This document shows positions 1 to 8,515 of a stretch of 64,000 bases of DNA, in pieces. The notes beneath the pieces are model-generated. The model did not search any database, was not told the DNA's origin, and saw only the letters and a list, made by a program, of their open reading frames with translations. A program made the translations under genes and the position numbers. Each line of letters opens with the position of its first letter. Position 1 is the stretch's first letter. This stretch comes from Clostridium cavendishii DSM 21758. Lineage in GTDB: Bacteria > Bacillota > Clostridia > Clostridiales > Clostridiaceae. The stretch is taken from contig NZ_FQZB01000011.1 of the NCBI RefSeq assembly GCF_900141845.1, forward strand, positions 124,001 through 188,000, given 5' to 3'.

Positions 1-1065
1 TATAACATCACTCCAAAAACAGCTTTTTTGCAATGAATTTTTTATATTACTTAACAACTCTTCATTTTTTACATACTTTCTAAAATCAATATTTTTTATT
101 GGAATATCCTTTAAATCTATATTAAAATCTTTTCTTGCTATCTTATTAGCATAAATCAAATCTTTATTAGTATAAATTACCACGCCATTATCTCTATTAT
201 CTTCTGTTAAAGAATAGAAAGTTTTCAACTCTTTCTCTAACTTCTCATTTTTAAATATTTTAAATGTTAAATCAAAACCCAATCCTATAAGAGGCAATAC
301 AAATGCCAAAAAATAAAATATAGTTCCTATGAATATTAAAATAGTATTTTGTGGAGTGGCAACAAATCCATATATACTTTTTATTAAAATTAAAGAAACA
401 CTATTAATTATTAAAGAATATATTATTTGGTTTTTTGTAAGTCCGATATAAAAAAGTAATATACAAGCTACTACGTATAATATAAAAATCAAAACACAAA
501 AAGTAAGCTTCACTTGTTCTGATACTTGATTAAACGTTGGAATTAACAATTCTATCTCCAAAAGACTTGTTATTACTACTGTAACTGTAACTAAGAATAT
601 TATTATTTTTCTATGTACTTTTTTAATTTTTATATTTTTTTCGCTCACATAGCATGCAATTATTAATAAAATTCCTCTTAAAATTGTATTTAATATAAAC
701 GGTTCTCTTAATCCACTTCTATTTATTAATTGAATAAATTCTTCTTCCTTTACAACAAAAAAATATAAATGAATAATATTCTCTATAAACAAACAGTAAT
801 AAAATATTGCTATCAAAAATATTCCTGTCTCTTTAGAACCATAATAATATATTCCAAGTGTAATAGTAGTTAAAAATACCATAAAACAGTTTATATTTCT
901 TATAGTACTTATTATATTTCTATCTATCTTTAAATTAATCTCGTTCAATTTAATCAATGCCAAAACCGAGCAAATAAAAAATGTAATTCCTATTACTAAT
1001 ATGTTTTTTAAATATTTTTTTATAATTTGTTCTTGATCTAAATTATCAATAATATTCTCTATCAT
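1..1065 (-). CDS. Membrane sensor protein with PAS-like C-terminal part (partial, runs off window start)
   Basis: An open frame on the minus strand starts at an ATG (1065) behind a good ribosome binding site (AAGGTGAT). It stays open to base 1, so the C-terminus lies outside the window. The first ~270 codons encode about eight hydrophobic segments separated by short charged loops. A cytoplasmic stretch follows that looks like the start of a PAS sensor domain (about residues 290-350, containing YANKIARKDF). This arrangement resembles the N-terminal membrane sensor plus PAS modules of clostridial histidine kinases and diguanylate cyclases, but no output domain is visible. The membrane topology is read directly; the sensor role is inferred. 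Confidence 0.6.
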   Translation of the reverse strand, partial: MIENIIDNLDQEQIIKKYLKNILVIGITFFICSVLALIKLNEINLKIDRNIISTIRNINCFMVFLTTITLGIYYYGSKETGIFLIAIFYYCLFIENIIHLYFFVVKEEEFIQLINRSGLREPFILNTILRGILLIIACYVSEKNIKIKKVHRKIIIFLVTVTVVITSLLEIELLIPTFNQVSEQVKLTFCVLIFILYVVACILLFYIGLTKNQIIYSLIINSVSLILIKSIYGFVATPQNTILIFIGTIFYFLAFVLPLIGLGFDLTFKIFKNEKLEKELKTFYSLTEDNRDNGVVIYTNKDLIYANKIARKDFNIDLKDIPIKNIDFRKYVKNEELLSNIKNSLQKSCFWSDVI

Positions 1066-1400
1066 AAATCATCACCTTTTCAGCCTAAATGTCATCCATT
1101 ATTATATTGTACTATTTTTTTACATTTATTTGTTTAATAAATTATCGCAATTTTTGCAATTAGTTTTTAACTTAATCTTAACTTTCATTGATTAATTAAA
1201 TTAAATTTATATTTTCATATTTCTCTCTTAAATATTTAGTAGTTTAAAATCGTTTTATGTTTTTTTAGGTAAAAAAATAACTTATAAAAAACTACCTTAT
1301 ATAAACCTTTTTATTCCAGAAACAAGCCAAAATTGGTTAAAATTTTATACATATTAGTATTAAATTTACTTATATGATTAAAAATACCTTTTTGGTTCCC

Positions 1401-1429
1401 TTGACCAAATATAAAAATATGCATAAAAT
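1401..1429 (+). promoter_or_regulatory. Sigma-A-type promoter of the DMT exporter gene
   Basis: A TTGACC hexamer at 1401-1406 lies 17 bases from TAAAAT at 1424-1429. Transcription would start near 1436, about 40 bases before the start codon. Confidence 0.6.
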
Positions 1430-1442
1430 ATAGAGAGTGTAT

Positions 1443-1457
1443 TGATAATCATTTTCC
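1443..1457 (+). promoter_or_regulatory. Possible Fur/PerR/Zur-family operator (7-1-7 box)
   Basis: TGATAAT-C-ATTTTCC lies just downstream of the predicted transcription start. It matches the 7-1-7 consensus TGATAAT-N-ATTATCA at 12 of the 14 arm positions. In an AT-rich genome this can occur by chance, so it is only a candidate for metal- or peroxide-responsive control of the following transporter. Confidence 0.3.
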
Positions 1458-1475
1458 ATTGGAAAGGAGGATTTT

Positions 1476-2348
1476 ATGAATAATAAAAAGAAAGGTATAT
1501 TATTAATAATAATATCTGCTTTTGGTTTTGCAGTTATGGGAGTATTTGTAAAATTAGCTGGAGATATACCTGCAGTAGAAAAAAGTTTTTTTAGAAACAT
1601 TGTAAGTTTATTAGTTGCATTCTATTTAATACTAAAAAATAAAGGTTCGCTTTGGGGTAAAAAAGAAAATAGGAATGCTTTATTTTGGCGTTCAGCCCTT
1701 GGCACCTTGGGCATAGTAGGAAATTATTATTCTATAGATAAACTTCTAATTTCTGATGCTGCAATGCTTAATAAGCTTAGTCCATTTTTTGTTATAATAT
1801 TTTCTTATTTATTTTTAAAAGAAGAAATCAAACCTATACATCTTGTAGCTTTATTTACAGCATTTTTAGGAAGTTTCTTTATTATAAAGCCAAGCTTTAA
1901 TTCTGAACTTTTTCCAGCATTAATAGGTTTTTCTTCTGCTGCCTTTGCTGGAGGCGCTTACACTATTGTCAGATATTTAGGTAATAGAGAAAAAGGATAT
2001 ACAATAATATTTTTCTTTTCATTATTTTCAATAATATCTACGCTACCTTTTGTTATTTTTAGCTTTAAAAGCTTTAGCCTTATTGAATTTGCATATATGA
2101 TGGGAGCTGGTGCATTTGCTTCTCTATCTCAATTTGCACTAACAGAAGCCTATAGATTTGCACCATCTACTGAAATATCTATATATGACTATAGTCAAAT
2201 AATATTCACAGCAATTCTAGGTTTTATACTATGGGGCGCACTACCAGATTACCTTTCAATAATTGGTTATGTACTTATACTAGTAGCATCATTAGGAATA
2301 TTTATTAAAAATAACGAGAAAAAAGTAAAGACAGGTAAAAGTATTTAA
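1476..2348 (+). CDS. DMT-superfamily (EamA) inner-membrane transporter
   Basis: The 290-residue protein has ten predicted transmembrane helices arranged as two EamA repeats, the usual size for this drug/metabolite transporter family. Family members export or import small metabolites or amino acids; the substrate cannot be told from sequence. The ATG follows a strong GGAAAGGAGG ribosome binding site. The gene stands alone on the plus strand, with its own promoter and a terminator at 2414-2455, facing the convergent nth group. The C-terminus is a short basic tail. Family assignment is firm; substrate is unknown. Confidence 0.85.
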   Translation: MNNKKKGILLIIISAFGFAVMGVFVKLAGDIPAVEKSFFRNIVSLLVAFYLILKNKGSLWGKKENRNALFWRSALGTLGIVGNYYSIDKLLISDAAMLNKLSPFFVIIFSYLFLKEEIKPIHLVALFTAFLGSFFIIKPSFNSELFPALIGFSSAAFAGGAYTIVRYLGNREKGYTIIFFFSLFSIISTLPFVIFSFKSFSLIEFAYMMGAGAFASLSQFALTEAYRFAPSTEISIYDYSQIIFTAILGFILWGALPDYLSIIGYVLILVASLGIFIKNNEKKVKTGKSI

Positions 2349-2413
2349 AATATTTAAAGCTATATCAAAACCATTTTTCAGCAGAATAAAAACTTAAAAC
2401 ATAAACCAAAGCA

Positions 2414-2455
2414 GGCTATTGGTATCTTTAATTTTACCAATAGCCTTATGTTTTC
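2414..2455 (+). terminator. Rho-independent terminator after the DMT gene
   Basis: An 11-bp perfect stem (GGCTATTGGTA at 2414-2424 with its complement at 2435-2445) is followed by a T-rich tail. It lies between convergent genes and could also serve the minus-strand nth transcript. Confidence 0.75.
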
Positions 2456-2506
2456 TTATTAATTTAACAGTACAATAATATTACTTTGTTATTTATCTTA
2501 ACAATA

Positions 2507-3160
2507 TTACTTTTTTAAAACAGTATTTTTCTTGTTATAAGTACATAAATCACTTATTACACATTCATAACATTTAGGATTTCTGGCGGAGCAACATCTT
2601 CTTCCATGAAATATTATTAAATGATGCGCCAGACTCCATTCTTTTTTGGGAAGCTCTTTTTGAAGTTGCATTTCTACCTCATATACATCTTCTGAATTTG
2701 CTAAACCTATTCTATTTGAAACTCTAAAAACATGAGTATCTACAGCTATAGATGGTACATTAAATGCATTTGATAATACTACATTTGCAGTTTTTCTTCC
2801 TGCTCCTGCAAGTGACATTATTTCTTCCATAGTTCTTGGAACTTCTCCATTAAACTTTTCTTTTAATTGGTTACACATCATAAGTAAATTTTTAGCCTTA
2901 CTTTTATAAAGTCCTATAGTTCTTATTTTTTCTTCTAGCTCCTCTTGAGTAAGCTTTAAAAACTCATCTAAAGTACCATATTCTTTAAAAAGTGTTTCTG
3001 TAACCTCATTTACCTTTTTATCTGTAGTTTGTGCTGAAAGAATAGTTGCTACTAGGAGTTGAAAAGGAGTTTCATGATTTAGCTCACACTTTGCATCTGG
3101 ATATTCCAACTTTAAAGCTTCTAAAACCTTTTTAGTTTTTTGTTTCATTATTTTTTTCAC
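2507..3160 (-). CDS. nth: Endonuclease III (DNA glycosylase/AP lyase)
   Basis: This base-excision repair enzyme removes oxidised pyrimidines and nicks abasic sites. At 217 residues it has the family's normal length. The helix-hairpin-helix with catalytic lysine is seen as AGAGRKTA (about residue 121), and the catalytic aspartate as AVDTHVFRV (about residue 139). The C-terminus carries the C-X6-C-X2-C-X5-C iron-sulfur motif. The annotated ATG overlaps the end of queG by 29 bases; an internal ATG four codons later (3148) is equally plausible. It is co-transcribed with queG and probably cysE. Confidence 0.95.
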   Translation of the reverse strand: MKKIMKQKTKKVLEALKLEYPDAKCELNHETPFQLLVATILSAQTTDKKVNEVTETLFKEYGTLDEFLKLTQEELEEKIRTIGLYKSKAKNLLMMCNQLKEKFNGEVPRTMEEIMSLAGAGRKTANVVLSNAFNVPSIAVDTHVFRVSNRIGLANSEDVYEVEMQLQKELPKKEWSLAHHLIIFHGRRCCSARNPKCYECVISDLCTYNKKNTVLKK

Positions 3161-4154
3161 TCCCTTCTTTTTCTTTTGCTAATTTATCTTTATATTTCAT
3201 TATATACTCTGAAGAAAACTTATACTTTGAAATATCCTTATTTTCAAAATTAGCTTTTCTTATAAGTGCATTTCTTATTATAACATTCTTACCACGCCAA
3301 CCACAGGAAGTTAATTTAAAAGTTTCCTTAAAGTCACCGTTAGTTAACTCTAGTATTTTTTCTGTATTAGTTATATTCATAAACTCTAATGGTTTAAATT
3401 CATCTAAATTGGAATACTTTATATCTTTATTTTTAGGACAACTTATCTGACAAGTATCACATCCAAATATCCTACCATTCATTAAATTTAAAAATTTATC
3501 CTCTATATCTTTTTTCTGAGTTATATAAGACATACATATGTTAGGATTTTTTTTATTTCTATTTATAGACTTTGTAGGACATGTATTATAACACTCTTCA
3601 CATATATCACATTCTGCAAATTTTTTTATATCCTCAAAATTTCTGTTAGTAGAGTTTTCTATTTCTAAATCAGTTATAATTTCGCCCAAAAATACATAAG
3701 ACCCGTACTTCTCAGTTATAATTAGATTATTCTTTCCTATAAATCCTATTCCACATAAATATGCTATATATCTTTCAGGTAATGTATTTGAATCTACAAA
3801 ACATTTTGCCTCTCCACCTAATTCTTCTATTAAACTGCAAATTTTCTGCAAATAACTATTTACCACATAGTGATAATCTTTTCCTCTAGTATATAAAGAA
3901 AATCCATCTATATTCTGTGATTCTTCATAGAGATAAGGGAAAGCTATAGAAATTATAGTCTTTCCCTTACTCATATAATGATTTGGATTTATTCTCTTTT
4001 CTATGTCTTCTTCTTCAAACTCATTTTCTAATCCATAAATTTTTCTGTGTTCATAAAAATTTCTTAGCTCATCAAATCTTCTACATTTTGTGAATCCAAC
4101 TAATTCTAAGCCAAGCAAATTGCAGTATGAAACTACTTTTCCCTTTAATTTCAT
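3132..4154 (-). CDS. queG: Epoxyqueuosine reductase
   Basis: The 340-residue protein catalyses the last step of queuosine tRNA modification, reducing epoxyqueuosine with cobalamin and two [4Fe-4S] clusters. Two ferredoxin-like cysteine motifs are visible: CDICEECYNTCP at about residue 183 and CDTCQISCPKN at about residue 232. The conserved central region (PERYIAYLCGIGFIGKNN) is also present. The protein is slightly shorter than the roughly 380 residues of many homologues. It overlaps nth by 29 bases and begins 16 bases downstream of cysE, suggesting one transcription unit. Confidence 0.93.
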   Translation of the reverse strand: MKLKGKVVSYCNLLGLELVGFTKCRRFDELRNFYEHRKIYGLENEFEEEDIEKRINPNHYMSKGKTIISIAFPYLYEESQNIDGFSLYTRGKDYHYVVNSYLQKICSLIEELGGEAKCFVDSNTLPERYIAYLCGIGFIGKNNLIITEKYGSYVFLGEIITDLEIENSTNRNFEDIKKFAECDICEECYNTCPTKSINRNKKNPNICMSYITQKKDIEDKFLNLMNGRIFGCDTCQISCPKNKDIKYSNLDEFKPLEFMNITNTEKILELTNGDFKETFKLTSCGWRGKNVIIRNALIRKANFENKDISKYKFSSEYIMKYKDKLAKEKEGSEKNNETKN

Positions 4155-4170
4155 AATAAATCTACCTTTT

Positions 4171-4755
4171 CTAAATAACCATATCGTTATAAATCTTTTT
4201 AGTTTTACCTCTAAAATCTCTTATCTCAATAATAACAGCTGAGGTCTTAATTTTATTTTCGGCTGGAATTCCAACTGCTGTAGCTTCCGCTGGTACGTCC
4301 TTTAGAACAACTGAGTTTGCTCCTATCTTAGCACCATTACCTATAACTATTGGCCCTAAAATTTTAGCACCAGCCCCTATTACAACGTTATTACCAACAG
4401 TAGGATGTCTTTTCCCTGTATCCTTACCAGTTCCACCTAAAGTAACCCCATGATAGATTACAACATCATCCCCAATTTCTGCTGTTTCTCCAATTACTAC
4501 ACCCATACCATGATCAATAAATAATCCTTTTCCTATTTTTGCACCTGGATGAATTTCTATACCTGTAAAAAATCTAGAAACTTGAGATATAAGTCTTGCT
4601 AAAAAGAATAATTTCATTTTATAGAATTTATGAGCTATTCTATAATCCCTTAATGCTCTTATTGTTGGATATAAAAATATCACCTCTACTACCGATCTAG
4701 CCGCAGGATCATTTTTAAATACACTTTTCACATCATAACGTAAATTTTTGAACAC
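4171..4755 (-). CDS. cysE: Serine O-acetyltransferase
   Basis: This enzyme makes O-acetyl-L-serine from serine and acetyl-CoA, the first step of cysteine synthesis. The 194-residue protein has an alpha-helical N-terminus, then a left-handed beta-helix of hexapeptide repeats (for example IHPGAKIGKG, GNNVVIGAGA). The active-site segment FIDHGMGVVIGETA is intact. It lies 19 bases downstream of cysK, so both should be read from the cysteine T-box leader upstream. Confidence 0.95.
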   Translation of the reverse strand: MFKNLRYDVKSVFKNDPAARSVVEVIFLYPTIRALRDYRIAHKFYKMKLFFLARLISQVSRFFTGIEIHPGAKIGKGLFIDHGMGVVIGETAEIGDDVVIYHGVTLGGTGKDTGKRHPTVGNNVVIGAGAKILGPIVIGNGAKIGANSVVLKDVPAEATAVGIPAENKIKTSAVIIEIRDFRGKTKKIYNDMVI

Positions 4756-4774
4756 TTCTTATCACATCCTAAGT

Positions 4775-5683
4775 TTATTCATATAGGCCCATTGAGAAAT
4801 ACTTTTCTCCACCATCTGGTGCAATTACCAAAACCTTCTTACCTTTTCCAAGCTTTTTAGCAGTTTCTATTCCTGCATATAGCGCAGCACCAGAAGATAT
4901 CCCTATTAGTACTCCTTCATGCTTTGCATAATCCCTAGCAGTACTAAATGCATTCTCATCACTTACCTGAATAACCTCATTTACAACATCAGCATTATAA
5001 ATTTCAGGTATAAAACCTGCTCCTATTCCTTGTATTTTATGTGGTCCTGGTTGACCTCCTGATAATACTGGAGATTTTTCTGGTTCTACTGCTATTATAT
5101 GAATGTCACCTTTTGCTTCCTTTAATTTCTTACCTACTCCTGAAACTGTTCCGCCAGTTCCTGCCCCAGCTATAAAAGCATCTAAATCTGGAATATCCTT
5201 TATTATTTCTTCTGCTGTTGTTTCATAATGCTTTTCTGGGTTTGCTATATTTAAGAATTGCTGTGGCATAAAATATCCATGCTCATTAACAAGTTCTTCT
5301 GCCTTTGCTATAGCACCTTTCATACCCTTAGCTCCTTCAGTTAAAACAAGTTCTGCCCCATAAGCCTTTAAAGCATCTCTTCTTTCCTTACTCATAGTTT
5401 CTGGCATTGTTATAACAACTCTATATCCCTTAAGTCTTCCTACCATTGCTATACCTATCCCCATATTACCGCTTGTTGGTTCAACTATAGTATCTCCAGC
5501 CTTTAATACACCTAATTTTTCAGCCTTTTCTATCATTCCTAAAGCAGCCCTGTCCTTTACACTTCCACCTGGATTAAACTTTTCAAGTTTTACATAAAGT
5601 TCAGCTGAATTTTCATCAACTAATCCATTTACCTTCACAATTGGTGTGTTTCCTATTAATTCTAATACATTTTTGAATAACAT
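4775..5683 (-). CDS. cysK: Cysteine synthase (O-acetylserine sulfhydrylase)
   Basis: A PLP enzyme that combines O-acetylserine with sulfide to make cysteine. The PLP-lysine motif (GGSVKDRAA), the substrate loop (TSGNMGIG), the glycine-rich phosphate loop (AGTGGTVSG) and the C-terminal APDGGEKYFS segment are all present. The longest open frame begins at 5707, but the internal ATG at 5683 has a GGAGGA ribosome binding site seven bases upstream and gives the usual N-terminus MLFKNVLELIGNTP, so I choose it (302 residues). It leads the cysK-cysE pair and is preceded by a T-box. Confidence 0.95.
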   Translation of the reverse strand: MLFKNVLELIGNTPIVKVNGLVDENSAELYVKLEKFNPGGSVKDRAALGMIEKAEKLGVLKAGDTIVEPTSGNMGIGIAMVGRLKGYRVVITMPETMSKERRDALKAYGAELVLTEGAKGMKGAIAKAEELVNEHGYFMPQQFLNIANPEKHYETTAEEIIKDIPDLDAFIAGAGTGGTVSGVGKKLKEAKGDIHIIAVEPEKSPVLSGGQPGPHKIQGIGAGFIPEIYNADVVNEVIQVSDENAFSTARDYAKHEGVLIGISSGAALYAGIETAKKLGKGKKVLVIAPDGGEKYFSMGLYE

Positions 5684-5753
5684 ACTAAATTCCTCCATTT
5701 TCAACATATAAATATTTTTGATATTTTAAACTTTTATAAATATTTTTAAATAT

Positions 5754-6050
5754 AAAAAAAACCTCATCTCTCAATAGAGACGAAGTTACTTCGCGGTCCC
5801 ACTCTAATTTGGATGTTAAACATCCACACTTAAAACTAAAAGCACAAACATGCCTTCTCGCTATAACAGGCGAATCCTGAATAACTCTACTTGTGTTTAT
5901 ATTACACGTTCGAATTTTTGCTCCAAAGCGCACTTCACACAAATTCTACATAGAAGCCTCCCAGCAATAGCTTCCTCTCTGAAATGTTCCTTCATGTTAC
6001 TTTACTTTTTCCTAGCATTTAATTCTTACTAATTTGATATGATTTGTCTT
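5754..6050 (-). promoter_or_regulatory. T-box riboswitch, cysteine-specific, controlling cysK-cysE
   Basis: The minus-strand leader contains the T-box core AGAGTGGGACCGCG (core 5792-5802) just before a terminator hairpin. The terminator arms are 5776-5785 and 5762-5771, with two G-U pairs, followed by a seven-U run ending at 5754. Upstream, in the stem I specifier region (GAAGTGCGCTTTGGAGC), a TGC cysteine codon sits at 5932-5930. Uncharged tRNA-Cys should stabilise the antiterminator and switch on cysK. The T-box variable base is G, which would pair by wobble with the U discriminator expected for tRNA-Cys. Confidence 0.9.
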
Positions 6051-6056
6051 AATTTA

Positions 6057-6084
6057 ATTATATGCTTTTTGAATAAAAAGTCAA
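6057..6084 (-). promoter_or_regulatory. Promoter of the T-box/cysK transcript
   Basis: On the minus strand TTGACT (6084-6079) lies 16 bases from a perfect TATAAT (6062-6057). This places the start of transcription near 6050, at the 5' end of the T-box leader. Confidence 0.75.
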
Positions 6085-6180
6085 CTAATTTTTTTGTTAA
6101 TTTTTCAAAATATTTTTTCTGTTTTTTATTAATTTTTTAGGCTATGTTTTAATATAATTTTGTTATTATCCACATCAATA

Positions 6181-6542
6181 CTACTGACAACTTGATATAT
6201 TTAATGGTATAGGTTGTTTTCCATCTATATCTTTATAACCATAATCTAATGCAACTTGGGCCGCTATTTGTTTTGTTCCACTCTTTTTCAATACATTTAA
6301 ATCAGTTGCTAAAGCGGATATTGCCAATCCAATAAATTCTGTTGATTCAGAATTAGATAAGTCAAAAAATTCTGCTGACTTCATTACTGACTCAGTTCTT
6401 ACAAGTCCTGGATAAATAGTCACAACACTAATATTATGTTCTTTGAGTTCATGTGCCATTGTCTCAGTCATTCTATTGGTTGCTGACTTTGCCATACCAT
6501 AAGCAACGCCCATGTCACAACTTTTCCGTTTAAATCAAACAT
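6181..6542 (-). pseudogene. Short-chain dehydrogenase/reductase, internally deleted
   Basis: The start is intact: a GGAGAA ribosome binding site, then an ATG at 6542 encoding MFDLNGKVV, the usual opening of an SDR Rossmann fold. The frame then jumps directly, and out of frame, to the catalytic region GVAYGMAKSATNRM (Tyr-X3-Lys motif) and continues to a normal C-terminus at 6181. The cofactor loop and about 140 residues between these points are missing, so no functional enzyme is expected. The remaining part (VVTIYPGLVRTE) resembles the DHRS1-like SDR group. An ATG at 6513 opens the C-terminal half, but it has no ribosome binding site of its own. Confidence 0.85.
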
Positions 6543-6761
6543 GGTATTTCTCCTTTTATACAATACTATTGTTAATTAGATTATAGTTCTATATATTACT
6601 TATTATAATATTGTTTATAAGATACTCCATATATTATACATATATTGGCTCTCTATTTTTTAAATATTTTACTTTGATATATGAATGTGTCACATTACTT
6701 TGAACCATAAATTTTTTAGACTTTATGGTTTCTTTATCTGTAGTTATTTCTAATTTGTGTG

Positions 6762-6826
6762 GAGAAGTTTATTAATTTTCGGTGACTTGGCGTTAGCCAC
6801 GGAACAAGAAAATTAATAAACTTCTC
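6762..6826. repeat. Long perfect inverted repeat (19-bp arms, 27-base loop)
   Basis: Arms 6762-6780 and 6808-6826 are exact reverse complements (GAGAAGTTTATTAATTTTC). The loop is unusually G+C-rich for this genome and contains its own TGGC-GTTA-GCCA mini-stem. It is not followed by a T-run, and a separate terminator lies right beside it. It looks like a dispersed palindromic element or a structured RNA rather than a simple terminator. Confidence 0.65.
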
Positions 6827-6835
6827 CCATAGCTT

Positions 6836-6867
6836 AAAAAGGCCTTAGAAGCTTTAGCTTCTAAGGC
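6836..6867 (-). terminator. Terminator of the mannoside operon
   Basis: A 12-bp perfect stem (arms 6842-6853 and 6856-6867, two-base loop) is followed on the minus strand by a T-run. It lies 8 bases after the stop of the solute-binding protein gene. Confidence 0.85.
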
Positions 6868-6874
6868 ACATTTG

Positions 6875-8317
6875 TTATTTTTTAGTTTTTTTCCATTCAT
6901 CCATTTGTTTTTGCATTTCTGCTTTAATTTTATCAATACCTGTAGCTTTTAGTTTATCATTTAATTTTGGAAGATATTCAGATGGTTCTACTGAACCTGA
7001 GTAAATAGCTGGACCAAATTCATCTAATACATTTTTTAAACCTGCTATTTCTGTACTAACTGGATCAGAATTAAATTTAAATCCAAGAGCTGGAGATGGT
7101 TTTGATTCATCATTAAATTTCTTGAATTCATCCCATTTTGTATCTGGTTCATTATCAAGTGTATAAGTTATGAATAAATTACCTAATGCAAAGTAAGGCA
7201 CCGAATAATTTTTTTGTTCTGGAGTAATCTTTATCTTATTATCCGCAACTTTAGTATAGTGAGTACCTTCTATACCATAGTTAACTAAATTTCTTAATTT
7301 CTTATCTGTATTTAATAAATTCAAGAATTTTTTAGCTTGTTCTGGATGTTTTGAATTTTTATTTATAGCTTGCATAGATCCTGTTGTTGATAAGTTAGTT
7401 ACATATACATCCATAATTGGAGATGAAACTACTGGATATCTCAAATCTTTTGACCACATTACATCAGCATAAGGTTGACCATCAGCCTTTGTTACAAATC
7501 TCTTAATTGTTCTATCATCTTTAGCTGTTGCTGCATCTTTATTTATATATCCAGCTTTATAGTATTTTCTCATAGTGTCTAAGTTATCTTTCATCTCTTT
7601 AGTGTCAAAAATATTTTCAATTTTTAGATCATTGTTTTGTAAACTTACACCTATTAACTTTTCTATTAATGGATCAAAAGTTGCGGGTGCTGCATAATCT
7701 TTTATTATATAAAATGGTACTACATCTGGTTCTTTCTCTTTTATAATTTTTAACCATGGTTCTAAATCTTGAAGTGTGTGTATATCTTTATATGGTATAT
7801 TGTACTTATCTACATATTCCTTTGTAAACACCCATGATGGTGCTATACCTAATTCTTTATTTGTTGGAACAGCATAAGTTTTTCCATCAATTTTAGCTCC
7901 ATCCCAGAATCTCTTATCTATAGCTTCGTAAGTATCTTTTAATTCATTTTTAAACGCATCATCTAATTCTAAGAAAGCTCCCTTTCTAGCATTTTGTAAA
8001 TAATCATTTGCCCAAGAGCAGGTAAATGCTATATCATAATCTTCACCAGAGTTTGTTAAGACTTGCATCTTCTTTGTATAATCACCCCAGTCTATTGATT
8101 TAATAGTTACTGTTGCGCCTATTTTTTCTTTTGTGTACTTATTTATTTCCTCTTGAACTTTTTCAGTATCCTTTTGAGGTTGACCGATAGTGTACCAAGT
8201 AAGATTTACTACTTCATCTTTCTTGTCGCTTGATGCTGATTTACCACATCCTATGATCGCGCCACTTATCATTACTGTACCTAAAATTAATGCCGTAATC
8301 TTTTTAAACTTTAACAT
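6875..8317 (-). CDS. Extracellular carbohydrate-binding lipoprotein of an ABC importer (LplA/YtcQ type)
   Basis: The 480-residue protein begins with a lipoprotein signal peptide and a lipobox ending at Cys24 (AIIGC), so it is anchored outside the membrane. The mature part has the type 1 solute-binding fold seen in proteins partnered with LplB and LplC permeases (NLTWYTIGQPQKD near the N-terminus). The substrate is probably an oligosaccharide; the adjacent alpha-mannosidase points to mannose-containing glycans, which is an inference from context. The start codon has an AGGGGG ribosome binding site. It is the last gene of the operon, which contains no ATPase, so a shared MsmK-like ATPase elsewhere is expected. 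Confidence 0.88.
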   Translation of the reverse strand: MLKFKKITALILGTVMISGAIIGCGKSASSDKKDEVVNLTWYTIGQPQKDTEKVQEEINKYTKEKIGATVTIKSIDWGDYTKKMQVLTNSGEDYDIAFTCSWANDYLQNARKGAFLELDDAFKNELKDTYEAIDKRFWDGAKIDGKTYAVPTNKELGIAPSWVFTKEYVDKYNIPYKDIHTLQDLEPWLKIIKEKEPDVVPFYIIKDYAAPATFDPLIEKLIGVSLQNNDLKIENIFDTKEMKDNLDTMRKYYKAGYINKDAATAKDDRTIKRFVTKADGQPYADVMWSKDLRYPVVSSPIMDVYVTNLSTTGSMQAINKNSKHPEQAKKFLNLLNTDKKLRNLVNYGIEGTHYTKVADNKIKITPEQKNYSVPYFALGNLFITYTLDNEPDTKWDEFKKFNDESKPSPALGFKFNSDPVSTEIAGLKNVLDEFGPAIYSGSVEPSEYLPKLNDKLKATGIDKIKAEMQKQMDEWKKTKK

Positions 8318-8465
8318 AATTTTACCCCCTAGCTAATTTTTATATCGTTTACATTATTAATTATAGAAAATTTTTTTATCATTTAATAGTGTATAAATTT
8401 TAGTTTCATTGTGTAAATTATATATTTATATTTTAAAACTTAAATTCCTTAATAAAAGGTTAAGA

Positions 8466-8493
8466 ACTCCTTTAAGCTTCTTCTTAAAGGAGT
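8466..8493 (-). terminator. Hairpin between mannosidase and binding-protein genes
   Basis: Perfect 11-bp arms (8466-8476 and 8483-8493) with a six-base loop lie just after the alpha-mannosidase stop codon. The downstream tail is only moderately T-rich (TCTTAACCTTTTATT), so it may be an attenuator or RNA-stabilising element that separates expression of the two genes. Confidence 0.55.
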
Positions 8494-8515
8494 CCTATAC
8501 ACATTACTAAATTTA

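Noticed and set aside
1370..1600. 76-codon open frame on the minus strand
   Set aside because: It overlaps the promoter and the start of the well-supported DMT gene on the opposite strand and has no ribosome binding site or known domain.
5685..5942. 85-codon open frame on the minus strand
   Set aside because: It lies entirely inside the cysteine T-box leader, whose conserved core, specifier region and terminator explain the sequence.
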